DNA of 64,000 nt from Climacteris rufus (GCA_013398175.1 VZRZ01002000.1:283076-347075), one strand, 5' to 3'; positions 1 to 12,200 are shown, numbered from the stretch's first letter. Notes: generated by a model from the letters alone, not told the origin. A program made the numbers and translations.

Positions 1-3000
1 GATTAGTAGGGTTAATTGAAGTGGAGAAGGAATCTGATGTGAATGTACCTGCAGTCTTTGGCTGACGAGCAGTTAAACTGTACTCCATGGAACCTCACTG
101 ATGCTATTTTGGAGCACCAGCAGTGTCTGTTCACGTTCCAGCTCTGCACTTAAGATTTCAGGGTTGATTGCTCTGCTTTCCTGCAGCCTCCATGACATGA
201 TTCCCATGGAAATTTTGTCTCTGTGCATTTGGGCTGAGTCTTGAGACTATTTTTGGAAGCTTTCAAAATGTCCCAAAGTGCCCTTCACCTCTGCTCTTGT
301 GCAGAGACTTTGGCTCTGGCTTAGCTACAACTGGTTTCCATATGTAACTAAAGAAAGAGAGCAAGTAGAAAAAGAAGCACAACCAAAGACAATTCTCCTC
401 TCCCAAAACAGGGATAACTCTGTCACCAAACTTTGAGGTGCGGAAGAAGAAGAATGGCTATAAAGAGCATTTTCAAGTACTCCCAGTTCCAGGATTCCCA
501 TGTAATATGTAATAGTCACAGAAAAATCTGCTTATAGAGCTGAGCTATGGCACTTGTAAAGGCTCAGAGAATCATCTGCAGGTTTTCCAGCTATTCCAAT
601 ATTCAAAGAGATCTAGGAAATGTAAAAGAGTATCTGAGGGTTGTCTTACAGTAAAATTGGAAAGAATGAAAAGAAAACCAATGTCTGAACTGGTCAATAC
701 CAAGGGTTTCTGACAAATTTCCTGTCACCACCTCTATGGCCAAGCTTTGATTGACAGGGTACTAAAACCACCTAATTTCATACTCAGGTACCACCTCTGG
801 GCTGGAGGCTCAGTTGCCCTACTCAGTGACAGTTCAGGGAGGCTTTGTGGCCATGCCTGGACTTCTAGCTCTGAAGGACCATCTGTGCCAGTGTGTCCCA
901 AGGGCTGCTCCATGCAAATACACGGACTCACGTTTGGGAAGTGTCAGCCCAGTGATCACAACCTCATTAGCCCACCTCTCCCAAGGCCATAATAGGGTCA
1001 GGTGCAGCCATCCCCTGACATGGCTCTGCTGCTTCCCCTTCTGGAGATAGAGGAGGGATCTCTGTTCCCACAATGATGCATAGCAGAAACACCACCCAGG
1101 TCATTTTATAAACTTGGGATTCAAGTGTTCATGACAGTGCTCAGGCACCTGGGGAAAGGCTGTATCTTGGGCTGTCTGAAAGGAGTCTGGGAGACCTGCT
1201 AATTCCCCTCAACCATCTCCTAAGCACTTGTTCCTGAGGGGATATGAATTTGTCTGGTATATGCACAGCCCCTTGCTGTTCTTCCCTTTCCTTTTGCCTC
1301 TATGTCCGTATCAGGGTGCTTTGTGGAGCACAGCACTGGTCTTGGGAAGGACCTGATGCCTTATAATAGTTAATAAGGAAGGGTCTGTCATGTCTGGGGA
1401 CTGCTCAGTGCCTGAGCCTGATATAGATGGAGCAGAGAAGGTTTAAATCCAATGTCACCAAAAATAGATGGGATAAGTTCTAACCTGAGTGCAAGAATTG
1501 CTTTCCTGCCCTCAGAGGGGTTTCTGATGGACAAGAGAGGTGCTGCAGGTCCATGTGCTGCCTAAGGAAGCTCAGCAGGGGAACACAGACCTTGCACAAG
1601 GGTCAGGTTTTGTCTCTGGTCAGCCTTTGACAGCTCTGGCAACCACAAGGCAAAGGAACCCACTCTGACTTAGGGGATGTCCTGTGTCCTGGGGCACACA
1701 CTGGGTACCTGGCAGTTGTCTTTAACCACTTGGCTCCTGGGCCATGTTGAATTTCTGGATTGTATCAGGTCTCTGCTGAGCTCTGGATGCAGTGATAAAG
1801 TCTAGCTGAGGTTTGTGGGAATGGTGTGATTGAAAAATGTCTGCCTTTGGGGATCTGTGGTGGGAAAAGTCAATGTAACGCCCTCCCCGCTAAACAAACT
1901 GTGTGTGGTTCAACTAATTCTCAACATTTCTGTGCTTCTTTTGCTTCCTTTGCTTCACTCAAGGTTTGCTTATTCCTTTCAGTAGGCTGCCTGCTCTTTC
2001 GGCAAAATCCAGTTCTTTCCTAAATGAACTCGAATCCTTCTTGATTCCCTTTGTTTTGACACTTGGGAGATGAGAGATTTATAGACCTTCCTGAGTCATA
2101 AGTTCATTTGCTTTTATTGTGTACCTTTCACTGCAGCCCATTCTGAGTGAGATTTCATTCTGCCTCGGAGCAGGGCTGACCTGCCAAGAGGAGCTGATCC
2201 ATAAATCTTTCCTTCCATTTTCTTTCTTACTTTCCAAAACAACATTTGGAAACTGAGTTTGCCCAGAAGGAAAACTGTTCCACATTGCCGGCAGTCAAAC
2301 AGCGCAACTAATTATTGCTTTCCTTTTTCTCTTCCTTCTATTCTGTCTGCTGGGGTTGAAATGAAGCCAGGGAGGAGGGAAGTTGGGGGAAAATAAGGGG
2401 AAAAGATTTGTTTGAAGATTTTATTTTTAATTACAACTTTTGCAAGGTGATCTGGTGCAGTGGTGGTGTATCCACTGTGTCTTACATTGTGGTAAGAAGT
2501 TTAGAAAAAAGGTCCCAGCAGATGAGTAGAGATGGCTTCAGGCTGCTCTTCTAGATGTAACACTTTCTTGGTGTTGCTGCTGAAAAGGAAAACAAATTAA
2601 AAAAAAATCTTTGGATGCATCAAATCACAATACACTTGTAGCAGAAATATTTTACATCTAATTAGGAAGCAGGAGTCCAGGGTTCTCCTAGACCTGTGTG
2701 GCTTGAGTGAGCCAATTCATGCCAAGGTGGCACGGGCAGTGCTTGGTGCAGATCTGTTCACTGTACAGTGGCTGCCAACACGGATTTAAATAGCAAAGCA
2801 AAATTTTCAGATCATAGAAAATGCTCTGCAGATCCAAAGTCTTTTTTATTTTTAGACCTTGGTTAGTTTTAGCAAGAATGGCCAGATGTTTGCTTTGTGG
2901 GGGGGGGGGACAGAAATAAGAGCTTTCTTGCTTGAAACTGAGATTATTCAAATCCTTGAAAAAAATTACAGGAGAAATTCTGTTGTTTAGGCAGCACTCC

Positions 3001-3945
3001 CACAGTTGTGCATCGTATGAAGTATGGGATTACAGTAATGCTTCCCAAGTATTTGAGAAGTATTCACCAGCAGAGTGAGCCCAAGACTACCCTAGGCTTT
3101 GGGGTGATTAAGATTATTATAATAGATAAAACTGACACTTTTCTGTAGGAAACCATATAGTAAGAGACCACTGTCCCTCTGAAAAGCAGTGAGATCTCTT
3201 GAGTCCTAAACCACTGGTGGTTTCACCATTGGAGTGTGGGACCTCCTGACAGTTTTAAATGGAAATAGTAAAATGCTTTAGGTGTGCTTCTAGGCTAGTA
3301 AATTCCTCATTTTCTGGCTTATGTGGGCAGCTTTTTGGTTTTCATGTGCAAAAGAGCAGTCTGTCAGAAAAGCTGCTCACACAACAGTGCACGTGAGAAC
3401 ACATTCAGTGGAACCATTGTGAAAGGCAAGAGCTCTTCACTCTCATTCATCCCAGTTTGGGAGACAGAGCATGTCACAACAGTGCTGAGTAAACAAGAGC
3501 TGCTTGCCATCGTTTAATTTGTTGAAGATTAGGAAATTATTCCATTCTTACAATACCATGTCAGTCTAGAAATACTTTTGAACTCTGGGGGATGTGGAGT
3601 TTAGATCTCACCTCAGATTTCATGGTGTTTGGAAGGCAAGGCTTTATTAGGGTGAGAACTGTATGGAGGGTTTAAGGGCAGTCATGTTAACAGTGTACCT
3701 AGAGACAATGGGCTGGCTCAGCTTCAGCTACTTTAGGATATCTAGATGCAGAGCAGGACACTGAACTGGGGCTTTTTTTCTCTGGGATCTGAAAGCTGGC
3801 TAGTGCAATGTCGAGGTCAGTTATTTCTGGTTTGCTCTATGTGCAAGGGGCTGCTAAAGCATTGCCCTCTTTCTGACCTGTAGTTTTTCCCCAAAAAATA
3901 TCTGCACTCTTGAGCCCCCCCCCCCATCTTTTCTAGATGCCATCC

Positions 3946-4003
3946 TTATTCCTTACTCCTCTTATTACTCCTCTTATTCCTTCTCCACTCCTCTTATTAC
4001 TTA
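3946..4003. repeat. pyrimidine-rich minisatellite (actcctcttatt units)
   Basis: Imperfect tandem copies of an actcctcttatt-type unit, about 12 bp long, run through this stretch in BARX2 intron 1, just after an 11-C homopolymer. Confidence 0.75.
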
Positions 4004-4039
4004 CATCCTGTGTCCTCACCAGGCTGAGGCCACAAAGCT

Positions 4040-4330
4040 GAGCAATCTTGTATAAGCTGGGCTGAACATAATGCGTTCATTATTTACGATGGTTTCTAAA
4101 AGCACTGTCACAACTGTTGGTGTCAAACCATAAGCAAAGGCTACTTTTACAAATGATAAACAAATACATGACACTTGTTGTCAACAGCCTCACAGATCTG
4201 TTCAGCACCTGGAGCCCGAATCAGCTCAGCAGTTGCAAACCACAATTTACGCAGAAGCAGCACTGTGGTTTCAGAAGGGCTGTAAATAAATTTGTGTCCT
4301 GACGTGGGCACCAAAAATAAGCATGTGCTG
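4040..4330. promoter_or_regulatory. candidate conserved enhancer-like block in BARX2 intron 1
   Basis: This is a repeat-free stretch with several A/T motifs (gttcattatttac, gataaacaaatac, ctgtaaataaattt) and almost no low-complexity sequence. That texture often marks conserved developmental enhancers. It is inferred from appearance only, and no alignment was possible. Confidence 0.25.
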
Positions 4331-6344
4331 AGCTTTTCTGAGCATTTGGGCAGGTCACAGCTGCTGGCTCCTGAACATTTTGGAAAATGTATTCACTCAT
4401 TCAGGTGCTCAGCACTTGAAAACAGAGACCCGGGCAAGTCCGGTGTTATCTGCTTCTCTAATAACCACTGTTGTACCCTGAAAAAATAGTCTACTCTTCA
4501 CTGCTGATCTGGGAAAGCAGTTCTTTTAATCCTGATCCTACCTCATTATTAGAAAAATAGCCTGAAGAGACTTTTCTCTGTTGGATGAAGGCAGATCTTA
4601 AGCTCGGGGGCCATTGTAACTATTCTCTCTTCCCTCTAAGCAGTCCCACATGCTGCTGCCATGCCGTACAGGAAAGCAAATATCCGTGGTTGCTCTGATA
4701 TCAAATAACTTTGCTGACCTCCCTTGAAGAGAGTTTCTTATAAAAATCTTCAGTCCAAAGGTTTCAGTCAGTTGGACCCTTGCAGAGGTTTCTGAACTCT
4801 GGTGATTTATTACTCATGAGTAATTTTGTGCTTTATGGAAAACCTTGCTGGAAATATATGGGGGTACAAAAGTATTGATTAACCAGTGATCCTGTGCCAA
4901 AGCTACCCATGAACGAGGACAGGAATGGGGTTTCAGGCTATGGGGTAAGGCTTGGAGGATGAACCTGCAGAGGAGCAGGAGCTCTGTGATGGGCAGGTTT
5001 GAACCAGGACCCTAACAACGGGATAAGGCACCCACTCCTTTCTGGAGTAAGCTTATGCAGTAAGGTAGGGGATCAGTTTTCAGTCTCCTCATCCAGAACA
5101 GGGTGGAACTGGGGTCTGAGAAGCCTCTTGGAGCCTGAGTGACTGACAACAGTCATGTACAGGGGCTGAGTCCCAGGACTGCTGCAAATGAAGGCATCAG
5201 CACATGATGTCCTCATGAACCTCATGGCTCACCCAGGAACACCTCTTATGGTGGAGGTGGCCTCACGTTCCCACATAGGACTCTGGAAATGGAGGGACTC
5301 TTTGAGGAGGCAAGATGGGATGATTTTTTTGACAAATTTGGCTGAAAGAGAGGAAATAATCTGTTCCAGGGATGGGTCAGCAAGTTTTGTTATCCCAGTG
5401 TCAGAAACTAACAGTGGTGGGTTGACAAAGGGGACATAGGCTATGGGAGTAGCATCCGCTTTACCTTCTATGTAGCTGGCTGGTGTTAGAGAGTGCATGA
5501 ATGTCAGCTCAAAATTAGTGTGTAAAGCAATGGACAGAGATGTAAAGCAAAGGACAGCACATTCTGTCCTAAGTGATCATCTTTGAACAGCCACCAATGT
5601 CGTAAAGCAAGGCAGAATTTACACCAGGTTAGTTGGTGATGCTGTAGATCAGCATGGTCTTCAGCTGGAAAAAATCCACAGAAAGAAGAAGGTAGATAAA
5701 GCTTGACAAAAGCTAAAGGTTGGCTTGGCAATTCTGACCTCATCTCTCAAGTAGTTCCTTGGTGATTTAAGTGGAAAGCTTTAAATTTAATGAAAATATT
5801 TTGGTTTTTAGTGTTGCAGAGATGTGGAGGAGAAAGCAAGACTGAAGCCCCTGTCTGCCTAAACCCCAGTCTGTAGTCACATCTATCCTTACATCCCAGT
5901 CAGTTGGGATTTACAGTTTTGGCAACAGTTTCCCAAGCTTGCTTTGTAAGTGGCTGGATTTTGCACAACTTGCTGTGGTTGTGGAGAGAAGCGAAGATCA
6001 ACAATCTGTGATGTTCTTTGATGTACCCTGTGCACCACAGGTCACCTGGGACCTGGTTCCTGTGATCACAACCTTTCAGTTGGGGAGGAGGCTGAGGAAT
6101 ACAGGTCATCAGCAGGCCAGGCTGGCATCTCCTTCCTTCCGCCGTGCAGAGTTTCTCACTCCAACACACTCATTGAGGTCTACAGATCATTATTTTCATT
6201 ACTGGTGATTCATGTGAAGGGTTTCACAACCGGGCCTGCTGGTGTAATATGTTCCTTTCCACAGTACCATTTATCTAAAGATCTCTGAATACTTTTTGTA
6301 CATTAAATATTAATCCAAGTTTTGCCACCAGTGATGTAGGTAAG

Positions 6345-6470
6345 AAGGATCATTTTCATCTTGCAAATGAGGTAAACTGAGGTACAGAGCAAGAAAGTGA
6401 TTTACCCAATACTTTGCAGGTTGTGTAGCTTACAGTGAGTTTACATTTCCTGGACATGGTCCTATTTCCC
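6345..6470 (+). mobile_element. MIR-like SINE relic
   Basis: The stretch gcaaatgaggtaaactgagg, followed by tacagagc, gtgatttaccca and ttgtgtagct, follows the order of the MIR core (fewer than one base in three changed by eye). MIRs are ancient amniote SINEs that were already inactive long before birds arose. Confidence 0.6.
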
Positions 6471-7046
6471 TGCCCAAACTTTAAAGGAACATTCAATTTC
6501 CTGGGGCTAAGGCTGAGCAGGAATCTGCTATAGCTGTAAATCAGAAGGCCTGATGTGAATCAGAACTTCCTCTAGTGTTTGGGAATGTTTGGATTTGTCA
6601 TCCCAGAACGGCCTTGACCTGAAAGGATTGGAGCAGAACTGGTTTGTTTTTAGGGCTGTTATCAACTGGTTGATGTAAGAAGTAGAGTTTAGAGTCAGTG
6701 AAGAATTCTTGGGATCTATCCATTCTCATCTTCTTGCATGGTCAGTGTGGGCAGTGGAGGATGAAAGTGGTTCATCTGGTGCAGCTGCCTATTAGGGGAT
6801 GGGAAGGGTTGTGAACTGAACTCCGTTGTCTTTTAGCTGCAAGGGGAGATGAGGTTAATGTCTCAAGTGAATCGCATCCTAGTCTCCCCAGAGAAACAAA
6901 GTTGGAAACAGAATGGGGACAGATTTAATCTTTTGCTTGGAGTCTCTTGCAGTAATTAGATGGATGGTTTCAATGGTGTGTGTTATAATATCTCCAAAAG
7001 AAAGGAGTGGAAAGGCAGTCCTTCCTTTCCCTGTGCTAGAGTTGGG

Positions 7047-7084
7047 ATTAGGGTTAGGGTTAGGGTTGGGTTAGGGTTAGGGTT
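7047..7084 (+). repeat. interstitial telomeric repeat (TTAGGG)n
   Basis: The tract starts at gatta, continues as gggttagggttagggtt, then has one shortened unit (gggtt), and ends in two more TTAGGG units before ttcccc. It holds about six units in total, with one 1-base deletion. It lies in BARX2 intron 1 about 200 bp upstream of exon 2, far from any visible chromosome end. Confidence 0.9.
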
Positions 7085-7283
7085 CCCCAGCCCAAGGAAA
7101 GCTGTTCAATTTTGGAGGAGGTACATGTCCATAGAGGGGAATTGTCTTGCTTGTGTTCCTTTAACCAGTCAACAGCAGAGCCAGGAAAGCAATTCCTGTC
7201 TACCTGCTCTCCCCAGTGGTCCCATTACTCGGACACATCACCACTGAACTGACCTTTATCCACCTCTGCTTCCTCCCTGCCAG

Positions 7284-7581
7284 GGTCCCCTTCTCTGCGG
7301 GCATATCCTCTCATCTCTGTCATCACCCGGCAGCCCTCTGTGGTGCCCCAGCTGCTCCCGGCTGCCGGCAGCTCCCGGGTGCTGCCCGCCCAGCCCTGCT
7401 CGGGGGCTGCAGGCACGGAAGTTTCCCCCAGCGAGGCCCAGGGCAGCAGCGAGTCGGAGACAGAGCAGCCCCCACCGCGCTCCAAAAAGCCACGCAGGAG
7501 TAGGACCATCTTCACCGAGGTCCAACTCATGGGCCTGGAGAAGAAATTCCAGAAGCAGAAGTACCTCTCTACTCCTGACAG
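7284..7581 (+). CDS. BARX2: BARX2 exon 2: linker and first half of homeodomain
   Basis: The exon follows a pyrimidine-rich acceptor (cctccctgccag) and ends at the donor gtaggt. It starts with two bases of a split Gly codon and ends with two bases of Arg31 of the homeodomain, so it encodes 98 whole codons. The first part reads SPSLRAYPLISVITRQPSVV, a stretch I recognise as conserved in BARX2. It is followed by a compositionally biased Pro/Ala/Ser/Gln linker with SESETEQPPP and then KKPRRSRTIFTEVQLMGLEK of the homeodomain arm and helix 1. The linker is GC- and CpG-rich compared with the AT-rich introns around it. Homeodomain position 11 is Val (TEVQL), where I recall Leu in mammals. Confidence 0.95.
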
Positions 7582-10500
7582 GTAGGTTTGTTGCTGACAG
7601 CAGGAATAGGGATGAGCAAAAGGTCTGTTCCAGCAGTGCTCAGCTGTTCCGCACTGAACATTCACTGCCTGGGCTGTGCTGCCTTTCGCTGCGCTGCGGT
7701 GCCTCTGCCCTTGGCCACGGCCATGGCAGGTAACCAGATTCAATTTCAAGGCTGCTTTTCCTGGGATCAAAGGTGACACGAGTAAATCATATTAGGGGAA
7801 ATGCCGTGTGATGTTAGACATGCTTGGGAGCAGGTCTCCATGCTCAGAGATCTTCTCCGAGCAGGAGGATCTCCTCCCTTCCCATTCCTGCTGCACACTT
7901 GAAAAAAAGATGGAGCCTGTGTTCCCCTGGGGTCTGCTGGTGTGTCCATGACTGCTGTGTGCCCATGGTAGCTTCAGATGGCTCCTGAGCTGGCTTTCAT
8001 CCATCCCCTTGGTCAGCAAGTCAGTGGGAAGGTCGTAGGTAGCCTGACCATGAGCTTGGAAAGCAGAACCTGGAGCTGAAAGCTGCCTTGGAAAGGCATG
8101 AGCAAGTTCCTTGTCATTGTGAAAGAAAAGGCAAGTTCTTAGGCACTCCTTGGTACCACATGGGCAAACCAAACTAAGAGAGTCTTTAGTTTCTTTAAGG
8201 GCTTTGAATTCTACTTTGCAAATTTAAATTATGGAAAAATGACCCATCCAATTCCTAGGAAGTTTGTAAACCTGGAGAAGGTTTGAAAAGAATCAGCCCC
8301 TCCACTCCACACATGGCAGTGTCTCAATATTTAAATTGATTTTGAAGATGGTATTCTCTGCTCCTACTGTCTGTCACTAAATTGCAGCAACACCAAAATT
8401 CTTGGCCTGGCCAGCCTGTCTCATGCAGTTTCAGAGTTTCTGCCGTGCCTGCACTGACTCCTCACAGTTTCACATCACCAGATGGTTGACACTGTTGCTG
8501 AAGCACTTGAGGCTGGTAATTAGCAATCTCATATGACTGTTCTTTGGCTTCATTGAGGGCAATGATCAATTCCTGCCCATGTTCCACGTCCCCTGTGTTT
8601 GTTTCCTTGGGTTTCCAGGCAGTACTGGTTGCACTGAGGTGTGTGGCAAGAGATGGCAGCTGGTTGCAGGCAGCCCGGGTGCTACCAGACGTGCACTAAG
8701 GCATGAAGGGTTGGCCAAGCCGTTCTTCTCTCTATCAACTCATGGCTGGAAATACGGTGGCAAAGCAGTGGATTGTGATCTGTGTTCAATCCTGCAGCTT
8801 TTGGCCTGGATAGGAGATTATATCCCTGGAAGGGCATCTGAAGCCCCTGGTCTATCAGTAGTGAGGGAGTGCAGCACAACCGGGTAATGACTCTGACAGG
8901 TTCTGCTCTTAAATAACAGTAATGGTGTCTTAAGTCAATGGCTTCAGATGTGATGTAGTGGCATAACAAGCCTGCAGGTCCAGAGTGAATCCAGAGCAGG
9001 ATGAAGCTTGAATCCATGAGTGTGAGAAGGAGCACGGAGAGCTGGTGTGGAGATTGTGGGTGTTTGCAAATGTAAGTCTGGTTGCCCAAGCAACCCAGAT
9101 AAAACAAAGGTTTTATTATTAAAAACTTGGCCTTGACAAATGTCTTCCCCAATCTAAAGGCAAGGAGATATTTTCCAAAAAGTCACAGAATCCACAACGC
9201 TGTGGAATGTGGCTCTGAGTTGGAGTTGTCCCGCCTTCAGGTCTTGCATGACTCCAAGGGGCACTTTCCTGGCATGGTCAAGGATTTCCAACTCCATCGC
9301 TTGTGCAATTCCATTACAAAACTGCCAGATGCATGGTGCTATCACCCGTGGGGAAGGATCAGGAGCTACTCTGAGCTGCATTTGCTTCATATCCTGGGCT
9401 TCAATATAGAAATAAAGAATGCGTTCACATGAACTTGCATGGATTGGAGATTTGTGGAGGATGAATCAGGATTATGGGCTGTCTGCAACATGTACCCTGC
9501 AGCTAAACATGCAAATAATAAATTCACTTAGAAGCCTAAATTGCCTAAATAGCAGAATGTATATGAAATTAATAGATTTAGATGTACTACTACTCCATGA
9601 GAAATGGGCAAGTACCATGATCCCCATTCTGAAGGTAGTGAAGAAGAAAAAATTATGTAAAGAGTAGCACTTTCAAAGACATTCTGATGCTGGGTGTCTG
9701 TTCCTATGTGTTTGCTTCAGACACAGAGACCTGTTTTTCACGTATGTGATGTACCAGTAGCTCTTAACTCAGAACAAACATGGAGTGTCAGCAGTTGGAG
9801 TGCAGCAGGTTCATGTTTCCAAGAGGGCAGACAAACCCTGCACTTCTAGGAGGAGAAAAGAGAACAGAGCTTGTGAACACCTGCATCATCTATAGGAGCA
9901 TCTGTCTTTGCCTCCTAAATTCGTGGGTTTTACCACTTTTGTGTGACTGTTCTCAAACCAACTGATCAGAGAGACACTGCTGAATGCTCTTACAGTGTTG
10001 GACTGCCTGGATGTGGCACCTGAGCTCCTCTTGGCCTCTGCAAACTCATTTTGTTGCCTGTTTTGTCTCCCAGGCTTGACTTAGCCCAGTCCTTGGGGCT
10101 GACTCAGCTCCAGGTGAAGACATGGTACCAGAACCGCAGGATGAAGTGGAAGAAAATGGTAAGTGGGTCCTTCTAATTTCTCCATGGTCCTTAAAAACTG
10201 GTTGCAAAAGGATAGATTTGGAAGCTGAGCATAGTGGAGTTACTTGTATCTATTTATACCAAATTTTGTTTTATTTCTAATTGTTTTTCACAGAGATTGT
10301 CTCTTTTTTTAAAGTGTTCATACTGCAGCATATGTGGTGAGCTAGAGGGGACCAAAGGCAGTAGGGAGAACAAAGCAAAGGGGTGAAAGAAATGAGAACA
10401 GAACTGAGGGAAGAACTAAAATATCTCTTTTTGCATTTTTGGCATTCCTGTGATCTCTGTGCTTCTGAGATTGTTTTTGTGCATAGTCAAAAAGACTGTG

Positions 10501-11188
10501 TTGCTCTATGGAAACAGTGCAGTTTTGAGAGCTGATATCATTAATTGCTTCTCATCTCTTCCTTTCACCTTTCACTCATTCTCATCTTCATGGTCCTTTT
10601 CTGATTCTGATTTTCTAAAATGCTTTTTAGAAAGGACAACCACCCAATAAATCCTGATGGGAATATGATGCTGTGACATTCTCTAGTGGAGGTGTCCATG
10701 TTTTTTGATCTGAGAGAGGAGATGCAGTTCTATGCTGTTCCTTTGAATGTATGTGGCAGCCACAGAAATTACTGTCACTTCAAGCAAAATTGGGATTAGC
10801 TTGGATACAGATCCTTGGCGGGAGTGTCTTGTTGCTGCAGGGACAGTGTGAAGAGAGAGGGAATGAGACATAGGAACAGGATGTCTGAAACCAGCAGAGT
10901 TCAGGTTGATCCTGATGGTTCATCTCTTTGCCCCAGGTGTTAAAGGGTGGACAGGAAGCTCCAACAAAGCCCAAAGGTCGTCCAAAGAAAAACTCCATTC
11001 CCACCTCAGAGGAGATCGAAGCAGAGGAGAAAATGAACAGCCAGGCTCAGAGTCAGGAGCTGGAGGGATCTCAGGCCTCCAAGGAGCCAAAACTGACAGA
11101 GGAGAAGCCACAAGTCCCACTGGAGACAGAGAAGTCTCCAGAACATATACCAGAGCCATCCTCAGAGGAGACTACACCATTAATTTAA
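7284..11188 (+). CDS. BARX2: BARX2 homeobox transcription factor, exons 2-4 (5' end outside window)
   Basis: Three exons join in frame (7284-7581, 10074-10158, 10937-11188) to give about 210 residues; the missing N-terminal part lies on exon 1 upstream. The product is a nuclear homeodomain protein of the Bar-like (BARX) family, known to act in muscle, cartilage and epithelial development. Homeodomain position 1 is Pro (codon at 7490-7492). F8, L16, F20, W48, N51 and R53 are all present, and the recognition helix reads WYQNRRMKWKK, with the Tyr49 typical of BARX. After it come KPKGRPKKNSIPTSEEIEAE and an acidic, Ser/Glu/Pro-rich tail ending in TTPLI. The LDLAQSLGLTQLQ helix and the EEIEAEEKMNSQAQ stretch favour BARX2 over BARX1. 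All splice sites are GT/AG and phases match (1, 2, 0). The identity is from recall of the family, not from a search. Confidence 0.95.
7582..10073 (+). other. BARX2 intron 2
   Basis: The intron runs from gtaggt to cag and splits the homeodomain at codon 31. I see no mobile element, tandem repeat or RNA gene in it. The open frames on both strands are short and show no recognisable domain. Confidence 0.9.
10074..10158 (+). CDS. BARX2: BARX2 exon 3: homeodomain helices 2 and 3
   Basis: This 85-bp exon lies between the acceptor ttttgtctcccag and a perfect consensus donor, gtaagt, at 10159. Its first base completes Arg31. It then encodes LDLAQSLGLTQLQVKTWYQN and RRMKWKKM, homeodomain positions 32-59, which include the DNA-recognition helix with Trp48, Gln50, Asn51 and Arg53. 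It ends in phase 0. It is too short to appear as an isolated open frame and is placed by the splice sites and by the family sequence. Confidence 0.96.
10159..10936 (+). other. BARX2 intron 3
   Basis: The intron runs from gtaagt to ccccag, in phase 0. It is AT-rich with T runs near its start and no repeat that I recognise. Confidence 0.9.
10937..11188 (+). CDS. BARX2: BARX2 exon 4: last homeodomain residue, basic region and C-terminal tail
   Basis: The exon starts after ctctttgccccag and encodes VLKGGQEAPTKPKGRPKKNS followed by IPTSEEIEAEEKMNSQAQ. A Glu/Pro/Ser-rich tail continues to TTPLI and the TAA at 11186-11188, 83 codons in all. The Lys/Pro-rich GRPKK segment just after the homeodomain is the BARX basic region. 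The distal tail has low complexity and is the part of the protein least like the mammalian sequence as I remember it. Confidence 0.95.
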   Translation: MLKGGQEAPTKPKGRPKKNSIPTSEEIEAEEKMNSQAQSQELEGSQASKEPKLTEEKPQVPLETEKSPEHIPEPSSEETTPLI

Positions 11189-11250
11189 AAGAGAGAGAAA
11201 GGAGAGGAAAAGAAAAGCAAAAAACACACAAAAGAAGAACACCAAAACCA

Positions 11251-11335
11251 AATATATATATGTATATATATATTTAAATATGTATGTAATGGTGTGTGTG
11301 TACATATATATATAAATATATATATATATATATGT
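11251..11335. repeat. (TA)n/(TG)n compound microsatellite in BARX2 3' UTR
   Basis: Alternating TA tracts are interrupted by ttaaatatgtatgtaatgg, a gtgtgtgt block and a second, longer TA tract. The repeat starts about 60 bases after the stop codon, so it lies in the mature mRNA. Confidence 0.9.
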
Positions 11336-12200
11336 AGACCTTGTGTATAAGTCTAAAGATTGGTCACTTTGTGCCTTTGGGAATCAGCCATCATGGGCCA
11401 GGCAGAACAAAGATCCTGTGGGAGTGGTGCCAGCCTGTTCCTCCAGTGGGTGCCTGAGCCTTCCTGTGGAGAGGGCCACAGACCAGGGTGTGTTTCCAGG
11501 GGAAACCACACCTAGAACCCCAAGACAGCTCCTGGAGAAGCTCAGGGCTCTCCAAGGTGGCGGGAGGCAGGTGTGTGGCTGTGTTGGAGGGTTGGTGTAT
11601 TCCTTTGACTGTATCCTTTCAATGTGTGGTGCCAATGGACAAAGAGCTTGGCCTGGGCTTGGATCAGGGACAGCCAAGGAATGGGAGCTCTGACAGCACC
11701 ATTTCCTCGTGTAACCAGCACTTATTTCTGTTAGGGATAGACCCAAGTTAAACAATTTTAGGAAGGGGTTCAGACCCCCAGGTTTGCTTTGGTCCAGTTA
11801 AGATCAAAGCTTCTGAAGGGAGATCCATACCCAGGTCAGTTCCGATTGCGTCTCCTTGGATTGTTTGGGTGCCGTGTCTGTGAATTTGCAGTGATCTGGG
11901 ATAAAACTTGGAATGAGATGAGGGTTTGGATTTGAGTCTGCTCCAAAAGTTTTGGGATACGTGGATCTGGGACTTTTGCTTTGGGCCCACTTCTAATTTT
12001 TGTAGGGATTTTTTAAATGAACTCTTAAATGTTTTCAGGGTTTGGGGGGAATGATGGATTTCCAAAGTTGCTGCAGGAAGTTGGCGTTTGTTTAAGATGT
12101 GTGTCAAGAATAGATGTGCATCATGTTTCAGAGAGTCTTGTTAAGGCTGCATTTTGCCCAAAGGCTGCAAGAGATGTATTAAGATAACCTTTATTTTTTA

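Larger units (their letters stand above)
1..7283 (+). other. BARX2 intron 1 (3' part)
   Basis: No BARX2 exon 1 sequence is found here, so the whole stretch is read as intron. It is AT-moderate and has no CR1 fragment. It contains homopolymer runs (11 G at 2899-2909, 11 C at 3915-3925), a pyrimidine minisatellite, an enhancer-like block near 4040-4330, a MIR-like SINE near 6345-6470 and a telomeric tract at 7047-7084. Alternative 5' exons or non-coding transcripts cannot be excluded. Confidence 0.8.

Noticed and set aside
7284..11188. BARX1 instead of BARX2
   Set aside because: The homeodomain helix 2 sequence (LDLAQSLGLTQLQ) and the EEIEAEEKMNSQAQ stretch fit BARX2 better than BARX1 as I know them.
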